A DNA stretch of 64,000 nucleotides from Opitutaceae bacterium (GCA_016715765.1 JADJZJ010000001.1:1-64000); one strand, 5' to 3'; positions 10,372-21,154 are shown, counted from the stretch's first letter. Notes: a model not told the origin generated them from the letters alone. Numbers and translations: made by a program.

Positions 10372-10510
10372 GGTGATAGTCGGGAAAACAGGTTGCACAG
10401 ATTTGATCCGGATGCCGCGGTGGCGAACACTATTTCACGGCCGGGCCGCATGTGCCACCGGGTGGTTGCCAAATGCGGCCGGGCCGCTGCACAGTGCTTT
10501 TCCCCTCCCC

Positions 10511-12073
10511 ATGAAACCCAAGCATGCCGGCATCCTGCTCCTGGCAGTCGCGTATTTCGCGGCCATGTTCATGGTGCTGCGGCGGACCACGGAGGAGGTG
10601 GTGAGCGACCGGATCACGATCCGGTTCTCGCAATGGCAGCTCGAGGGCACGGTGCGCCAGGCGATCGATGCCATCATCGCGCGCTACGAGCAGCTCAACC
10701 CGCACGTGAAGGTCGAGCACATCGCCGTGCCCGACAGCGTTTACCTGCAGTGGGTGCAGACCCAGATGGTCGGCGGCACGGGGCCGGACATCGTGGAGTA
10801 CGTGTGGGTCTGGCCCAACGTCGCTCGCTACTTCCAGCCGATCGACGCCGAGGTGCTCCAGTCCAACCCCTATAACCGCGGAACCCCGCTCGAAGGCGTG
10901 CCGTGGCGCGAGACCAACGTGGACGGCATGACGAACGACGACAGCTTCGTGAAGTCGCTCAACCGCTACTACGGCATCACGCTCACCTCGCACATCCCGC
11001 GGATCGTCTTCAACCGCAAGCTTCTGCACACCATCACCGGCCGGAGCGAGCCGCCGCGCACCTACCGCGAGTTCCTGCAGGTCTGCCGGGAGGTTGACGC
11101 CTATGCCCGGGCCCAGGACCGCGTGATCGCGCCCCTCGCCACCTCGAAGGACAGCTACCCCTTCATCATGTTTCCCATCGTGGGCAACGCGCTCACCAAG
11201 CTCGCGGCCCGGCTCGACCACCGGCACCGGTTGCAGCTCACCGATCCGGAGGCGGCCATGCATTACCTGCGCGGCGAGTGGAGTTTCGACACTCCCGATG
11301 TCGCCGCCAGCCTGCAGCTGCTCCGCGAGTTCGGCGAGGTCAGCACCCCGGGCTTCCTGCAGCGCACGCGCGACTCGGCGCTCACGGATTTCGTCAACGG
11401 CCGCGCCCTCATGGCGGTGATGCCGAGCTGGGATGCGAGCAGCCTGCTCCTGATCTGTCCGTTTGAGATCGGCGCCTTCCGCTTTCCGCATCCGCGCGAG
11501 GACGATCCGGTCTACGGCCGTTTCACGCAGGGGCCGTTCAGCGAGGGCCAGGTGATGACCGGCATGGGATTTTTTGTGAACCGGCAGACCAAACACCGCG
11601 AGCAGGCGATTGATTTCCTCCGGTTCCTCACGAGCCAGGAGGGCAGCCAGCTGTTCACCGACATCAGCCACTGGCAACCGGCCACGGTGGGGGTAAAACC
11701 GTCGCACTTTGCCGCCCAGTTCACGCAGGTCACCGAGGGTGTGACCTGGGGCGTGAGCTTCATGACGCTGTCCGGCATCGATGCCGGGATGTTTTTGCGC
11801 GCCGAGCTGAGTTCGCTCTGGGGCAGCGGCGGCAGCGTCGAGGCCTACCGCGCGGCCGTGCAGCAGGGCCTGCCCGGCCGCCTGCGCGACGACCTGCGGC
11901 GCGAGGAGCGCGCGGCCCGCGAAAATATCCGGCGTGAGGACGCCCTGGCGGCGGCCGCGCTCCGGCTGGCCGACCCGGCGCGGGCTCCGGAGTTGCTCCA
12001 CCTCGTCACGGTGGCGAACGAACTGAAACCCTACCAGATGCGTGCCGTGCACACGCATGCCGTCGTACCATGA
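10511..12073 (+). CDS. Extracellular solute-binding protein, sugar ABC type, membrane-anchored
   Basis: 520 residues. MKPKHAGILLLAVAYFAAMFMVL is an uncleaved-looking N-terminal membrane segment without a lipobox. The remainder matches family-1 sugar-binding proteins: ITIRFSQWQLEG at the first strand, AIIARYEQLNPHVKVEHIAVP, GGTGPDIVEYVWVWP, and a late NRQTKHREQAIDFLRFLTSQEGSQ helix typical of the C-lobe. No permease or ATPase genes are adjacent; instead the stop overlaps the next start by ATGA, so it is translationally coupled to a TPR-like protein. The long C-terminal helical tail rich in Arg and Ala (DDLRREERAARENIRRE) is unusual for the family. Function is probably carbohydrate binding, with its partner complex unknown. 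Confidence 0.82.
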   Translation: MKPKHAGILLLAVAYFAAMFMVLRRTTEEVVSDRITIRFSQWQLEGTVRQAIDAIIARYEQLNPHVKVEHIAVPDSVYLQWVQTQMVGGTGPDIVEYVWVWPNVARYFQPIDAEVLQSNPYNRGTPLEGVPWRETNVDGMTNDDSFVKSLNRYYGITLTSHIPRIVFNRKLLHTITGRSEPPRTYREFLQVCREVDAYARAQDRVIAPLATSKDSYPFIMFPIVGNALTKLAARLDHRHRLQLTDPEAAMHYLRGEWSFDTPDVAASLQLLREFGEVSTPGFLQRTRDSALTDFVNGRALMAVMPSWDASSLLLICPFEIGAFRFPHPREDDPVYGRFTQGPFSEGQVMTGMGFFVNRQTKHREQAIDFLRFLTSQEGSQLFTDISHWQPATVGVKPSHFAAQFTQVTEGVTWGVSFMTLSGIDAGMFLRAELSSLWGSGGSVEAYRAAVQQGLPGRLRDDLRREERAARENIRREDALAAAALRLADPARAPELLHLVTVANELKPYQMRAVHTHAVVP

Positions 12074-13005
12074 AAAGCCTCATTCCAAGTGTGACGCCGA
12101 GGCCTGCATGTGGCGGCGAGCGTGAGCGAGTGGCGGTTTGGGCAGATTGCAGATGGGAGTTCGGAGATCGGCACAGGCTTCCACTCGCTCACGCTCGTAG
12201 CTACCTGGCTGGAGTGGCCGGCTGGCTCCTGTTCTCGCTGCTGGCGATTTGCCCGGTGCGCGCCGCGGGCGATCTCTCAACCGCCTGGCAGGCCCTGGCC
12301 GATTATCGCGCGGCCGAGGCCGTGCGGATCTTTGAGCGGGCGGCGAAGGCGGATGATCCGGCGACCGTGCGCGAAGCGCGCTTCGGCCGGGCGGTGGCGC
12401 TGCTGGCGCGGCAGCCGATTGAGCCGGCGCAGATCGAGGCGGCCCGTGTGATCTTCGCCGGGCTGGCCGGGGAGGAGAACAGCGACATCGCGCTGGCGGC
12501 GCGTTTCTACCTCGCCCGCATCGCGCAACACCATGCGGCCCAGCCCGACGAGGCGGCGGCGGTGGGGTATTACCGGCAGATCATCGAGCTGCAGCCGGAG
12601 TCCATCTGGGCACAGACCGCCCTGAGCCGGCTGGCGATCCTGCAGATCTACCCCCTCGACGCCGTCCAGTCGCCGGCGGAACGGATCAGCCGGACGGAAA
12701 AGCTGCTGGATCTCGCCCGCGGACCGGCGGCGCAATGCGAGCTGCACTGGCTGCTGGCCGAGGCGGTGTTCTTCTACCAATTGCCGGCCGTGCAGGCGTT
12801 GCCGCATCTGCTGGCCGCGGAAAAACTCGGCCGACTCGATGCCGTGGCGCAGGCGGATGTGACGGTGCAGATCGCCGAGGTCTCCGTGATCGCGGGTGAC
12901 GTGGAGCAGGCGCGAACATTTTACCAAAAGCTGCTCGATGGATTCCCCCGCGACCAGCGCCGCTTCATGGTGCAGCAGAAACTCGCGGCGCTGGATGGGA
13001 AGTAG
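12070..13005 (+). CDS. TPR-like exported protein with an RB repeat in frame near its N-terminus
   Basis: 311 residues from the ATG at 12070, which overlaps the upstream stop. Residues 47-65 (AGVAGWLLFSLLAICPVRA) form a signal peptide or anchor, preceded by an odd ~45-residue leader. That leader is encoded largely by repeat family RB (arms 12110-12133 and 12181-12204), read as ERERV...PLAHARSY. The mature part is alpha-helical with Ala-rich 34-residue-like periodicity (YRAAEAVRIFERAAK, ARFYLARIAQHHAAQPDEAAAVGYYRQIIELQP, DVEQARTFYQKLLDGFP), typical of tetratricopeptide repeats. It probably works at the envelope with the coupled binding protein. The repeat seems to have entered without breaking the frame; a leaderless ancestor starting nearer residue 40 is likely. 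Confidence 0.75.
   Translation: MKSLIPSVTPRPACGGERERVAVWADCRWEFGDRHRLPLAHARSYLAGVAGWLLFSLLAICPVRAAGDLSTAWQALADYRAAEAVRIFERAAKADDPATVREARFGRAVALLARQPIEPAQIEAARVIFAGLAGEENSDIALAARFYLARIAQHHAAQPDEAAAVGYYRQIIELQPESIWAQTALSRLAILQIYPLDAVQSPAERISRTEKLLDLARGPAAQCELHWLLAEAVFFYQLPAVQALPHLLAAEKLGRLDAVAQADVTVQIAEVSVIAGDVEQARTFYQKLLDGFPRDQRRFMVQQKLAALDGK
12110..12204. repeat. RB inverted pair inside a coding sequence
   Basis: Forward arm degenerate at 12110-12133, inverted arm exact at 12181-12204, with the same GCAGATTGCAGATGGGAG filler found at 2583-2600. It lies wholly within the 5' end of the TPR-like gene. Confidence 0.9.
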
Positions 13006-13088
13006 TGCCGGTCTTCAGCCGGCACTGGTGCGGGAGAGCGGCACTGCCGGAGTGGCGTGCCAGCGCGGGCTGAAGCTCCGCGCTACGA
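13003..13088. repeat. RJ repeat
   Basis: GCCGGTCTTCAGCCGGCACT... to ...GGGCTGAAGCTCCGCGCTACGA. The first bases coincide with the TAG stop of the preceding gene. A second, ~80% similar copy is at 55657-55743. Confidence 0.8.
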
Positions 13089-13144
13089 ACGATTGACGAC
13101 GTTTTCGGCATCGTCAGGCCGCGGCGGCCGCCTAGGCTGCCGGC

Positions 13145-13639
13145 ATGAAACGCATTTTTGCGCTTTTCGTATTGTTAGGTCTGGCGGCCCGGGCCGGCAC
13201 CCCGGCGGGCTGGCTGCTCGTTGAAGAGGAGGTGGCGGCGGAGACGGCGAAACCGCAGATCACCGTGGTGCATTTCTGGGCGCCGTGGTGTCCGAACAGC
13301 ACGGTCGAACACAAGGAACAGGGATGGAGCACGTTCATCGTGTCCAACCCCAACGTGAAATTCATCTTTGTGACCATCCGCAGTTCCGCCGACGGCTTTG
13401 ACTACCTGGCCAGGCAGAGCGTGGGCGGGCAGGACAATCTCAAGCTGTTGCATCATCCGAATCATGTCCGCAAGGGCGAGGGCAGCATCCAGAACTTCAT
13501 GGACATCCCGCTGTCATGGGTGCCGAGCACGTGGATCTTCCGCGAGGGCAAGCTGCGTTACGCGCTGAACTACGGGGAGGTGCGTTTCCCGATGCTGCAG
13601 CAGCTCCTCCGCGATGCGGCGGATGATTGGGCGCATTGA
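13145..13639 (+). CDS. Exported thioredoxin-like protein with a single active-site cysteine
   Basis: 164 residues with signal peptide MKRIFALFVLLGLAARA. The core ITVVHFWAPWCPNSTVEHK is a thioredoxin-fold strand and active-site loop, but the motif is WCPNS, so the second cysteine of CxxC is replaced by serine. The cis-proline region appears as SWVPSTWIFREGKLRYALNYG. A monothiol site argues for a reductant-acceptor, peroxiredoxin-like or structural role rather than a classical disulfide oxidoreductase. It is a single gene between repeats. Confidence 0.75.
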   Translation: MKRIFALFVLLGLAARAGTPAGWLLVEEEVAAETAKPQITVVHFWAPWCPNSTVEHKEQGWSTFIVSNPNVKFIFVTIRSSADGFDYLARQSVGGQDNLKLLHHPNHVRKGEGSIQNFMDIPLSWVPSTWIFREGKLRYALNYGEVRFPMLQQLLRDAADDWAH

Positions 13640-13656
13640 GCTGAATCTCCCCGGCA

Positions 13657-13821
13657 AACGCTCAACGTTTAACGCTTAACATTTAACGCTCAATGGGCAC
13701 CTGTAGCTACGAGCGTGAGCGAGTGGAGATCCGGCTACGTTGCATGATAACCACTCGCTCACGCTCGTAGCTACAGAACCTCACTTGAGCGTTGAACGTT
13801 GAAAGTTAAGCGTTGAACGTT
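13657..13821. repeat. RB pair framed by AACGTTTAACGCT-type outer arms
   Basis: RB arms at 13703-13726 and 13751-13774 sit between two complementary strings built from CAACGTTTAACGCTTAAC-like units (13657-13694 and 13784-13821). It is a two-layer nested palindrome. Confidence 0.85.
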
Positions 13822-13828
13822 CCTTCCC

Positions 13829-14254
13829 ATGTCCTCCCTCGTGCGCAACATCCTCGCGCTCCTTGCCGGCGCCATTGTGGCCATTGTCCTGATCGGTCTC
13901 GTGCAGGCCGCGACGCATGCCATGTACCCTCCGCCGCCCGGGCTCGATTACAAGGACCCCGAGGTCCTGAAGAAAATCATGATGGAGGCACCGGTCGGTG
14001 CGCTGCTGATGGTGCTGCTCTCCTATTTTGCCGGCACCTATGTCGGTTCGTGGGTGGCGGCACGGCTCTCCGCCGATTCGCCGGAGCGCCAGGCCTTCCT
14101 CATCGGCGGCATGATGCTGATTTCCGGCGTCATGAACCTGATGGCGATCCCGCATCCGATCTGGTTCTGGGCGGGCAGCATCGTGGCCTTCCTCGTCGCG
14201 GCGTTCCTCGGCGCGAAGACCGGGGCACGAAAAGCGCCGGCGGTGCGGACTTAG
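13829..14254 (+). CDS. Small integral membrane protein, unknown function
   Basis: 141 residues with about four hydrophobic helices: residues 6-26 (NILALLAGAIVAIVLIGLVQA), 53-74, 88-106 and 112-128. A short polar loop (PPPPGLDYKDPEVLKK) follows helix 1. The C-terminal motif AAFLGAKTGARK has a basic end likely on the cytoplasmic side. The overall pattern resembles small uncharacterised inner-membrane proteins common in Verrucomicrobiota and Bacteroidota; I cannot assign a role. Confidence 0.7.
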   Translation: MSSLVRNILALLAGAIVAIVLIGLVQAATHAMYPPPPGLDYKDPEVLKKIMMEAPVGALLMVLLSYFAGTYVGSWVAARLSADSPERQAFLIGGMMLISGVMNLMAIPHPIWFWAGSIVAFLVAAFLGAKTGARKAPAVRT

Positions 14255-14290
14255 GGCAGGCCGAACGGGCGGATCATTTGTCCGCATTCG

Positions 14291-14415
14291 AGCCACCCGT
14301 CCGGAGGCCGGGTGCTACCCACTTGGTGTACCATGCTGACTGCAGTGGGCGAACTGTAGGAGCGGCTTTACGCCGCGATTGGGAGCGCAACATCGCGGCA
14401 TAAAGCCGCTCCTAC
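14291..14415. repeat. RL arm followed by RF inverted pair
   Basis: 14291-14320 carries CCGTCCGGAGGCCGGGTGCTACC (RL type). RF arms at 14355-14379 and 14392-14415 are near-exact complements. A second RF pair is at 37714-37773. Confidence 0.85.
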
Positions 14416-14429
14416 AGTCAGGCCGGTGT

Positions 14430-16889
14430 CTACGCTCCCAGTCTGACTCGCGACGATTTCCCGCTGCGACCGATGCGGAAGGTCGCCACGGCGCCGGGCT
14501 CGACCGGGCCGAGGGCGCAGCGTTTGCCAACCAAAGTCAGCCCGGGACGCTGCGTGGCGTCGGTGCAGTTTTTCACGCGGACCTCGACGTCATTCGTCCC
14601 GGGTGCGTTCCGCAGCGCGAGCAATTGCACGTTGCCGGAGGTGAGCTGCGCGAGCGAGCCGGTGACCGGCAGATCGCCGGTTCGATTCTCCCAAACCTGG
14701 GTCGCCAGCGGCGGCTGGGTCATGAGGGCGGCGGCCTGTTCCACCAGGGCATTGCGCGGCAACAGTGAAAGTCGCGCGCGGAGTTCGCCGCGGTCCACGG
14801 TCGGACGCCACCATTCCTTCGACTGGTCGAGATTTTCGGCGCGGGCGTAACGCGTGGCGCGGGCGAGGGTGACGCGCAGATCGCCGGCCTCGAGGTCGTA
14901 GGCCGCGAGCACATCGCTCACGACGGCAAAGCCCTTGTTGCCGTTGCGGGCCCGGAGCCAGCGCAGGACGGGAATCTCACCCTCGGTGGAGCGTGTCACG
15001 CGCTCGGCGGGCACCTCGCACTCGACCGAGCGGGCGCCGGGCAGCACCAGCTTGATGCGGGCGGCTTCGAGGTCGGTGAAGACCCGGGTCTCGACCGCCA
15101 CCTCCTCCACACCGGCATTGAGACGGAGGGTGAGGTCGGCGTGGGCCTTGGCGCTGGTGAGCCGCACGACCAGGGCGGCGCGCAGCGGACCGGACTCGGT
15201 CACGGCGACGCGGGTGATTTTCCACCGTCCCATAGTCTCCGTGAGCCTGACGCCGGCAGGTTCCTCGGCCATGGCCCCCCACGAGCCCCAATTGTCGGCG
15301 ACGGTGGTCATTTGCAGACCGCGGCGGCCGAAGAGATCCTTGCCGCGATGACGGATGCGGATCCCGTCCGTCCCCGGCTGGGCCGAGACGGTGTAGAAGG
15401 CATTGCGAATGGATTGTCCGCGGCCGGTGGCCGCGGCGGCAGGTTCCGGCACAGCGGGTTTTTCCACCCAACCGACGGAGGCGACGTTCCAGCCGGCGGC
15501 GGGGAGCGTGACCGGCAGGACCACGCGCTTGCGCCAGGCGAGATTGCCGAAGGAATCGTGTTCGGTGGCGATGACCTGATGGGCCACGGGGCGTCCGCCC
15601 ACCCGCACTTCCAACGGCAGTTCCGCCGCGCGGTCGTTGTACGCCCCGATGGGCCGGTGATCGAGGCACGCCTCGATCTCGACGAAGGTCTGCACCGGCT
15701 GCAGGTGCGGGTTCCAGAGCAGGAAAGGCACGGCCTTGGGATGGTCGCGACCGACCCGCGGCAGCGTGATGCGCACGCGGCCGGCGAGATGGTTGAGGGC
15801 GCGGAAGGCCGTCGTGCGCACCGCATGGCGCACGCCGCCGACCTCGTCGATCTGCTCGTCGAACGCGCGCTCGATGCTCGAGCCCGGCAGGATGTCGTGG
15901 AACGAGTTGAAGAGGACGGATTCCCACGCGGCCGTGAGGTCGGACGCCGACGCGATGCCGGCGCGCTGCAGGAGCGCGGTCGTGCGCTCGGCGCGGAGCA
16001 GTTCGTGCTCGGCGCGGCGGTAGCCGTACTTGAACCGGGCGACGGAGGCGTAGCAGCCGCGCATGCAGAAATTCATTTCGCCCTTCACGGAATCGATCCG
16101 CGGCGCACCGGGCGCCGCGATTTCACGGCGCAGGGCGGCGAAGAACGAGTGCAGGCCGCCGAACCGCACCTCGAATTCCGGGTGCGCCCGGGCCCAGGCG
16201 CGCACGTCGTCCACGAGCCGCTGGCTCGGGCCGCCGCCGTGGTTGCCGAGGCCGATGAACATGGCGATGTTGCGCAGCGTCGATTTTTTGGCGTACGGGA
16301 CCAGTTGATCGAAGCGACGGTTGATCTCGTCGCGTTCGCAGCCGTACCAGCCGACGGGCGCGCGGTAGGCGAGGATGCGCGCGCCGCCGCGGCCGTGCCA
16401 CCAGAAGGCGGGGGTCTTGAGCGGCAGCACTTCCTGCGGTGGACGCGTGAACGCGAAGTTCTCGATGCCGCCGGCCGCAAGCACGTCGGGCAATCCCGCG
16501 GTGTGACCGAAGGAGTCGGCCTGCCAGCCGCACTTCACCTTCACGCCGAGTTTCTCCCGGAAGTAACGCAGGCCGGTATCATAATGCCGGCAGAGGGTCT
16601 CGCTCTCGAGCAGGTTGGTATCGGGCTGGATCCACGTGCCGCCCACGACATCCCAGCGGCCGGTGCGGATCAGCTTCCGGATGCGGTCAAACGTCGCGGG
16701 GTCGGTCCGGCGGATGTGCTCGTAGATCGCGGCCTCGCCGCGGATGAAGGTCAGGTCGGGGTTGGCGTCGAGCAGGTCGAGCATCGTCCGGCAGGTGGCG
16801 ACGCCCTCGTTGAGGCCCTCGCGAAAATCCCAGAGCCAGACGGGATCGAGATGGGCGTTGGGGATGACGTGGACGACGATTTTCTTCAT
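14430..16889 (-). CDS. Glycoside hydrolase family 38 alpha-mannosidase
   Basis: 819 residues from the ATG at 16889 (the upstream in-frame stretch is repeat DNA). The GH38 N-terminal catalytic domain is clear: the zinc-binding HVIPNAHLDPVWLW, then WQADSFGHTAGLPD whose Asp should be the nucleophile, and FIGLGNHGGGPS. The middle three-helix bundle and C-terminal beta domains follow (ILPGSSIERAFDEQ; FGRRGLQMTTVADNWG). No signal peptide is visible, suggesting cytoplasmic action on imported oligosaccharides. GH38 enzymes trim alpha-linked mannose, for example from N-glycans. Its presence beside GH20, GH2, nagA and nagB supports a mannose/GlcNAc glycan pathway. Confidence 0.92.
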   Translation of the reverse strand: MKKIVVHVIPNAHLDPVWLWDFREGLNEGVATCRTMLDLLDANPDLTFIRGEAAIYEHIRRTDPATFDRIRKLIRTGRWDVVGGTWIQPDTNLLESETLCRHYDTGLRYFREKLGVKVKCGWQADSFGHTAGLPDVLAAGGIENFAFTRPPQEVLPLKTPAFWWHGRGGARILAYRAPVGWYGCERDEINRRFDQLVPYAKKSTLRNIAMFIGLGNHGGGPSQRLVDDVRAWARAHPEFEVRFGGLHSFFAALRREIAAPGAPRIDSVKGEMNFCMRGCYASVARFKYGYRRAEHELLRAERTTALLQRAGIASASDLTAAWESVLFNSFHDILPGSSIERAFDEQIDEVGGVRHAVRTTAFRALNHLAGRVRITLPRVGRDHPKAVPFLLWNPHLQPVQTFVEIEACLDHRPIGAYNDRAAELPLEVRVGGRPVAHQVIATEHDSFGNLAWRKRVVLPVTLPAAGWNVASVGWVEKPAVPEPAAAATGRGQSIRNAFYTVSAQPGTDGIRIRHRGKDLFGRRGLQMTTVADNWGSWGAMAEEPAGVRLTETMGRWKITRVAVTESGPLRAALVVRLTSAKAHADLTLRLNAGVEEVAVETRVFTDLEAARIKLVLPGARSVECEVPAERVTRSTEGEIPVLRWLRARNGNKGFAVVSDVLAAYDLEAGDLRVTLARATRYARAENLDQSKEWWRPTVDRGELRARLSLLPRNALVEQAAALMTQPPLATQVWENRTGDLPVTGSLAQLTSGNVQLLALRNAPGTNDVEVRVKNCTDATQRPGLTLVGKRCALGPVEPGAVATFRIGRSGKSSRVRLGA

Positions 16890-16910
16890 GGGGAGAGGGG
16901 AGTTGTATTT

Positions 16911-17174
16911 AACCACGGATTTCACGGATGGCACGGATTGATTCCCAGGCAATGGCCACAGGAGTCACAGAAAGCACATAAGGCCAAACCGGGTTACATG
17001 AGGAAGCAGAGGGAGCAGAGATTGGGAACTCAGACCTCCGTTTCCTTTGCTTCCTCCTGTAAATTGTTCGGGTCCTTATGTGGATTTTGAGCCTTATGAG
17101 GCTATTCTCCGATCCGTGTCATCCGTGCCTGCCCTCCATAGGCTTGGCGACGGAGGGAAATCCGTGGTTAAAAA
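16911..17174. repeat. Composite RD-RE-RE'-RD' palindrome with RC inserted in the last arm
   Basis: RD forward 16911-16939; RE-type arms near 16997-17020 and 17036-17062; small complementary pieces CATAAGG / CCTTATG; RD inverted arm 17111-17174 split by about 29 bp of RC-like sequence (17128-17156, CCCTCCATAGGCTTGGCG..GGAGG). This is the only RC copy inside an RD arm. Confidence 0.85.
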
Positions 17175-17176
17175 CT

Positions 17177-18085
17177 TCAGGCTTTCGGCGGTGCGACGAG
17201 GCGCTCGGCGTTTTGCCAGTAGATCTTTTCCACGACGGCGGCGCTGAGCGGGAGGGTTTGCAGGAACTGGTGCAGGTCGGTGCCGTAGTAGTCGCGGGCG
17301 AAGAGCAGGCGGTCGGCGTAGCGATTGATGAACTGCAGGGCGTGCGCCGGGTCACGGGCGAGGGCCTGCCGGCCGGAGCCGGCGGAGAGGTCGGCCCAGA
17401 GGTTGGGGTAGGTGTCGAACAATTTGTAGAGCCGGCCGCCGGGTGCGACCGGGCCGACGGGGTAGGGCGAAGGGCTGGCATCGGCGTCGCCGCTGATCTC
17501 GCGCCAGAAGCCCGGGGCGTGGCCGATGAAGACCGTCTCGGGGCAGGCCTGCAGCGCGCGTTCCAGCGCGGCCACGGTGCCGCCGTACCAGAGCGGCTGG
17601 AAAACGGGCTGGCCGGTCTTCGCGTCGGGCAGCCACGGCACATCGAGGTGCAGCACGACGGGCAGCTTGAGTTGGCCGGCTTTTTTGAAGATGGCGAGGC
17701 AGCGCGGATCGTCGAACGGTACGCGGAACTTCCATTCGCCGCAGACGCGCACACCGTACATGTGGTACGCGGCTTCCAGGATGCCTGGAGCGTTGGCCCA
17801 GAGCGGATGCGGGCAGAAGCCGACGATGAAGCGCGACGGGTATTGTTTCCGCGTCTCGAGCAGGTCGGAGAGCGGGATGCCCGGGTGCGAACCGTCGGGC
17901 GCGAAGAGCGCGGGATTGAGCGCGTGGTTGTATTCCGGCGCCTGTTCGTCGCGGTGCAGCTGCCAGGAGAGCAGCCACGCGTACGCGATGCCATGGGCGT
18001 CGAGGTCGGCCACGAGGCCGTGCTCGTCGCGCTGGTGCCAGCGGACGTGTTGGTGGGAATCAACGAGACGTGTGGGCGCGGGCAT
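17177..18085 (-). CDS. Amidohydrolase family TIM-barrel protein
   Basis: 302 residues from the ATG at 18085, giving MPAPTRLVDSHQHVRWH. The DSHQHV motif near the N-terminus is the first metal-binding strand of PF04909-type amidohydrolases. Further ligand candidates are the His in VVLHLDVPWLP, VFIGHAPGFW and the Asp in LLFARDYYG near the C-terminus. Homologues act as lactonases, decarboxylases or hydrolases on sugar-lactone or aromatic acids. Orientation matches GH38 about 290 bp downstream, but a repeat block separates them. The specific substrate is unknown. Confidence 0.82.
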   Translation of the reverse strand: MPAPTRLVDSHQHVRWHQRDEHGLVADLDAHGIAYAWLLSWQLHRDEQAPEYNHALNPALFAPDGSHPGIPLSDLLETRKQYPSRFIVGFCPHPLWANAPGILEAAYHMYGVRVCGEWKFRVPFDDPRCLAIFKKAGQLKLPVVLHLDVPWLPDAKTGQPVFQPLWYGGTVAALERALQACPETVFIGHAPGFWREISGDADASPSPYPVGPVAPGGRLYKLFDTYPNLWADLSAGSGRQALARDPAHALQFINRYADRLLFARDYYGTDLHQFLQTLPLSAAVVEKIYWQNAERLVAPPKA

Positions 18086-19763
<1,678 letters not shown>

Positions 19764-19926
19764 GGATTGGATGGGAGGCGGGGAACCGTGGGCGTGGGCC
19801 GGGTGCGGCGCAAAAGGAAAACCCGGACGGGTGCGGCGTGGGTTGAATAATCGCCTACCGGTAGGAGCCCGCGGGTCTCGCGACTCGACGCGACTCTTAC
19901 TCAGTTCTAGGCATTGGTATCTTCCC

Positions 19927-21144
19927 ATGGACATGCCCGCCCAAGTTGCCTCGACCACCCGAACCTCATCTGCGGTGCCTGCAGCCGCCGGTGGCTACGA
20001 TCCGCGCCCGCATCTGACTCCGCGCCGGCTCACCATGGCGATGTGGGACCAGGCCTTTTTGCTGCGCCACGGCCCGGGTGGCAGCTTTGCCGATTGGGAC
20101 CGCGTGCTGGATGAAACCGTCGAGCGCGGCTACAACACCGTGCGGCTCGACCCGATGCCGCAGTGGATCGACCTGAGCCAGCCCGACCGCGAGCTGCACT
20201 GGCCCGATCCGCAGGCGCCGTACCTCCCGTGGGACTGGAATACCGCCGTAACCGCGCCCGCGGGGAGGTGGCTGATCGAGTTCATGGAGAAGCTGCACGC
20301 GCGGCCGTCGCTGCACTACACCCTCAGCGCCTGGTGGTTCGGCCTCGTGCCCGGCGGTTCGCATATGGGTCCGCCGCCCCTGGGCCGGCCAGCCAGCTTC
20401 AGCGAGGGTGCGGAGATATGGGCCGTCATGCTCCGCGAATGGAAGCGCCGCTTCGGGTTCGGGCGGCTCGTCTATTTCGACATCGCCAACGAGGTGCCGT
20501 ATTTCTTTCCCGGCTTCCTCGAGCGGATGAAAAAGGAAACCGGCCTCGACTGGGGCACGGCGGCGGCCTTTTCCCCGGCACAGGCGGCGGCGATCGCGGG
20601 CGAACTGAACCCCGCGCTGGCGGCGCTGCGGCGCGAGTTCCCGGAACTGCGTTTCACGGCCTCCATCCATGGCGACCTGCGCTGGCTCGACGTGCCGCTA
20701 GAACTCGACTGCCTCGACGTGCATTTCTACGCGGATGCGGATCCGCGCTGGGCGCAGCGCACGAAGTTCCACGAGCACATGCCGTACCTGTACAAGCGCA
20801 CCGACTGGCACGCGGATTTCACCGACCGCTGCAAAAAGACCGCGGCGGCCATGGCGCCCATGCTCCGGCAGCGCCAGCGCGCGAAGCTCATGCGCTTCGC
20901 CCACTGGTCCGCCGAGCGCGGCATGCCGCTGACCACCACGGAATCGTGGGCCTCCTGGTACATGTACGACAGTCCCGACCTCGACTGGGGCTGGCTGCTC
21001 GACTGGGCGGAGTGGAGCGTCGAGGACGCCATCGACGCCGGCATGTGGGGCTGGACGCCGCACAACTACGTGCAGCCGCACTTTGCCAACTGGGCCGATG
21101 TCCGCTGGCACCGCCGGCTGACTGACCGCTTCCTCCGGAGCTGA
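19927..21144 (+). CDS. Cellulase-like (clan GH-A type) TIM-barrel protein
   Basis: 405 residues (the start could also be 19933). It begins after a short polar leader with GYDPRPHLTPRRLTMAMWDQ and continues as an (alpha/beta)8 barrel: RGYNTVRLDPMPQW, LVYFDIANEVPYF and PLTTTESWASWYM. The NE in ANEV and the Glu in TTESW occupy the expected strand-4 acid/base and strand-7 nucleophile positions of clan GH-A enzymes. It resembles proteins annotated as cellulase-like in Verrucomicrobiota and Planctomycetota. Lack of a signal peptide suggests a cytoplasmic glycosidase. Substrate is unknown, but it is embedded in the mannose/GlcNAc region. Confidence 0.78.
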   Translation: MDMPAQVASTTRTSSAVPAAAGGYDPRPHLTPRRLTMAMWDQAFLLRHGPGGSFADWDRVLDETVERGYNTVRLDPMPQWIDLSQPDRELHWPDPQAPYLPWDWNTAVTAPAGRWLIEFMEKLHARPSLHYTLSAWWFGLVPGGSHMGPPPLGRPASFSEGAEIWAVMLREWKRRFGFGRLVYFDIANEVPYFFPGFLERMKKETGLDWGTAAAFSPAQAAAIAGELNPALAALRREFPELRFTASIHGDLRWLDVPLELDCLDVHFYADADPRWAQRTKFHEHMPYLYKRTDWHADFTDRCKKTAAAMAPMLRQRQRAKLMRFAHWSAERGMPLTTTESWASWYMYDSPDLDWGWLLDWAEWSVEDAIDAGMWGWTPHNYVQPHFANWADVRWHRRLTDRFLRS

Positions 21145-21154
21145 GGTAATGGCC

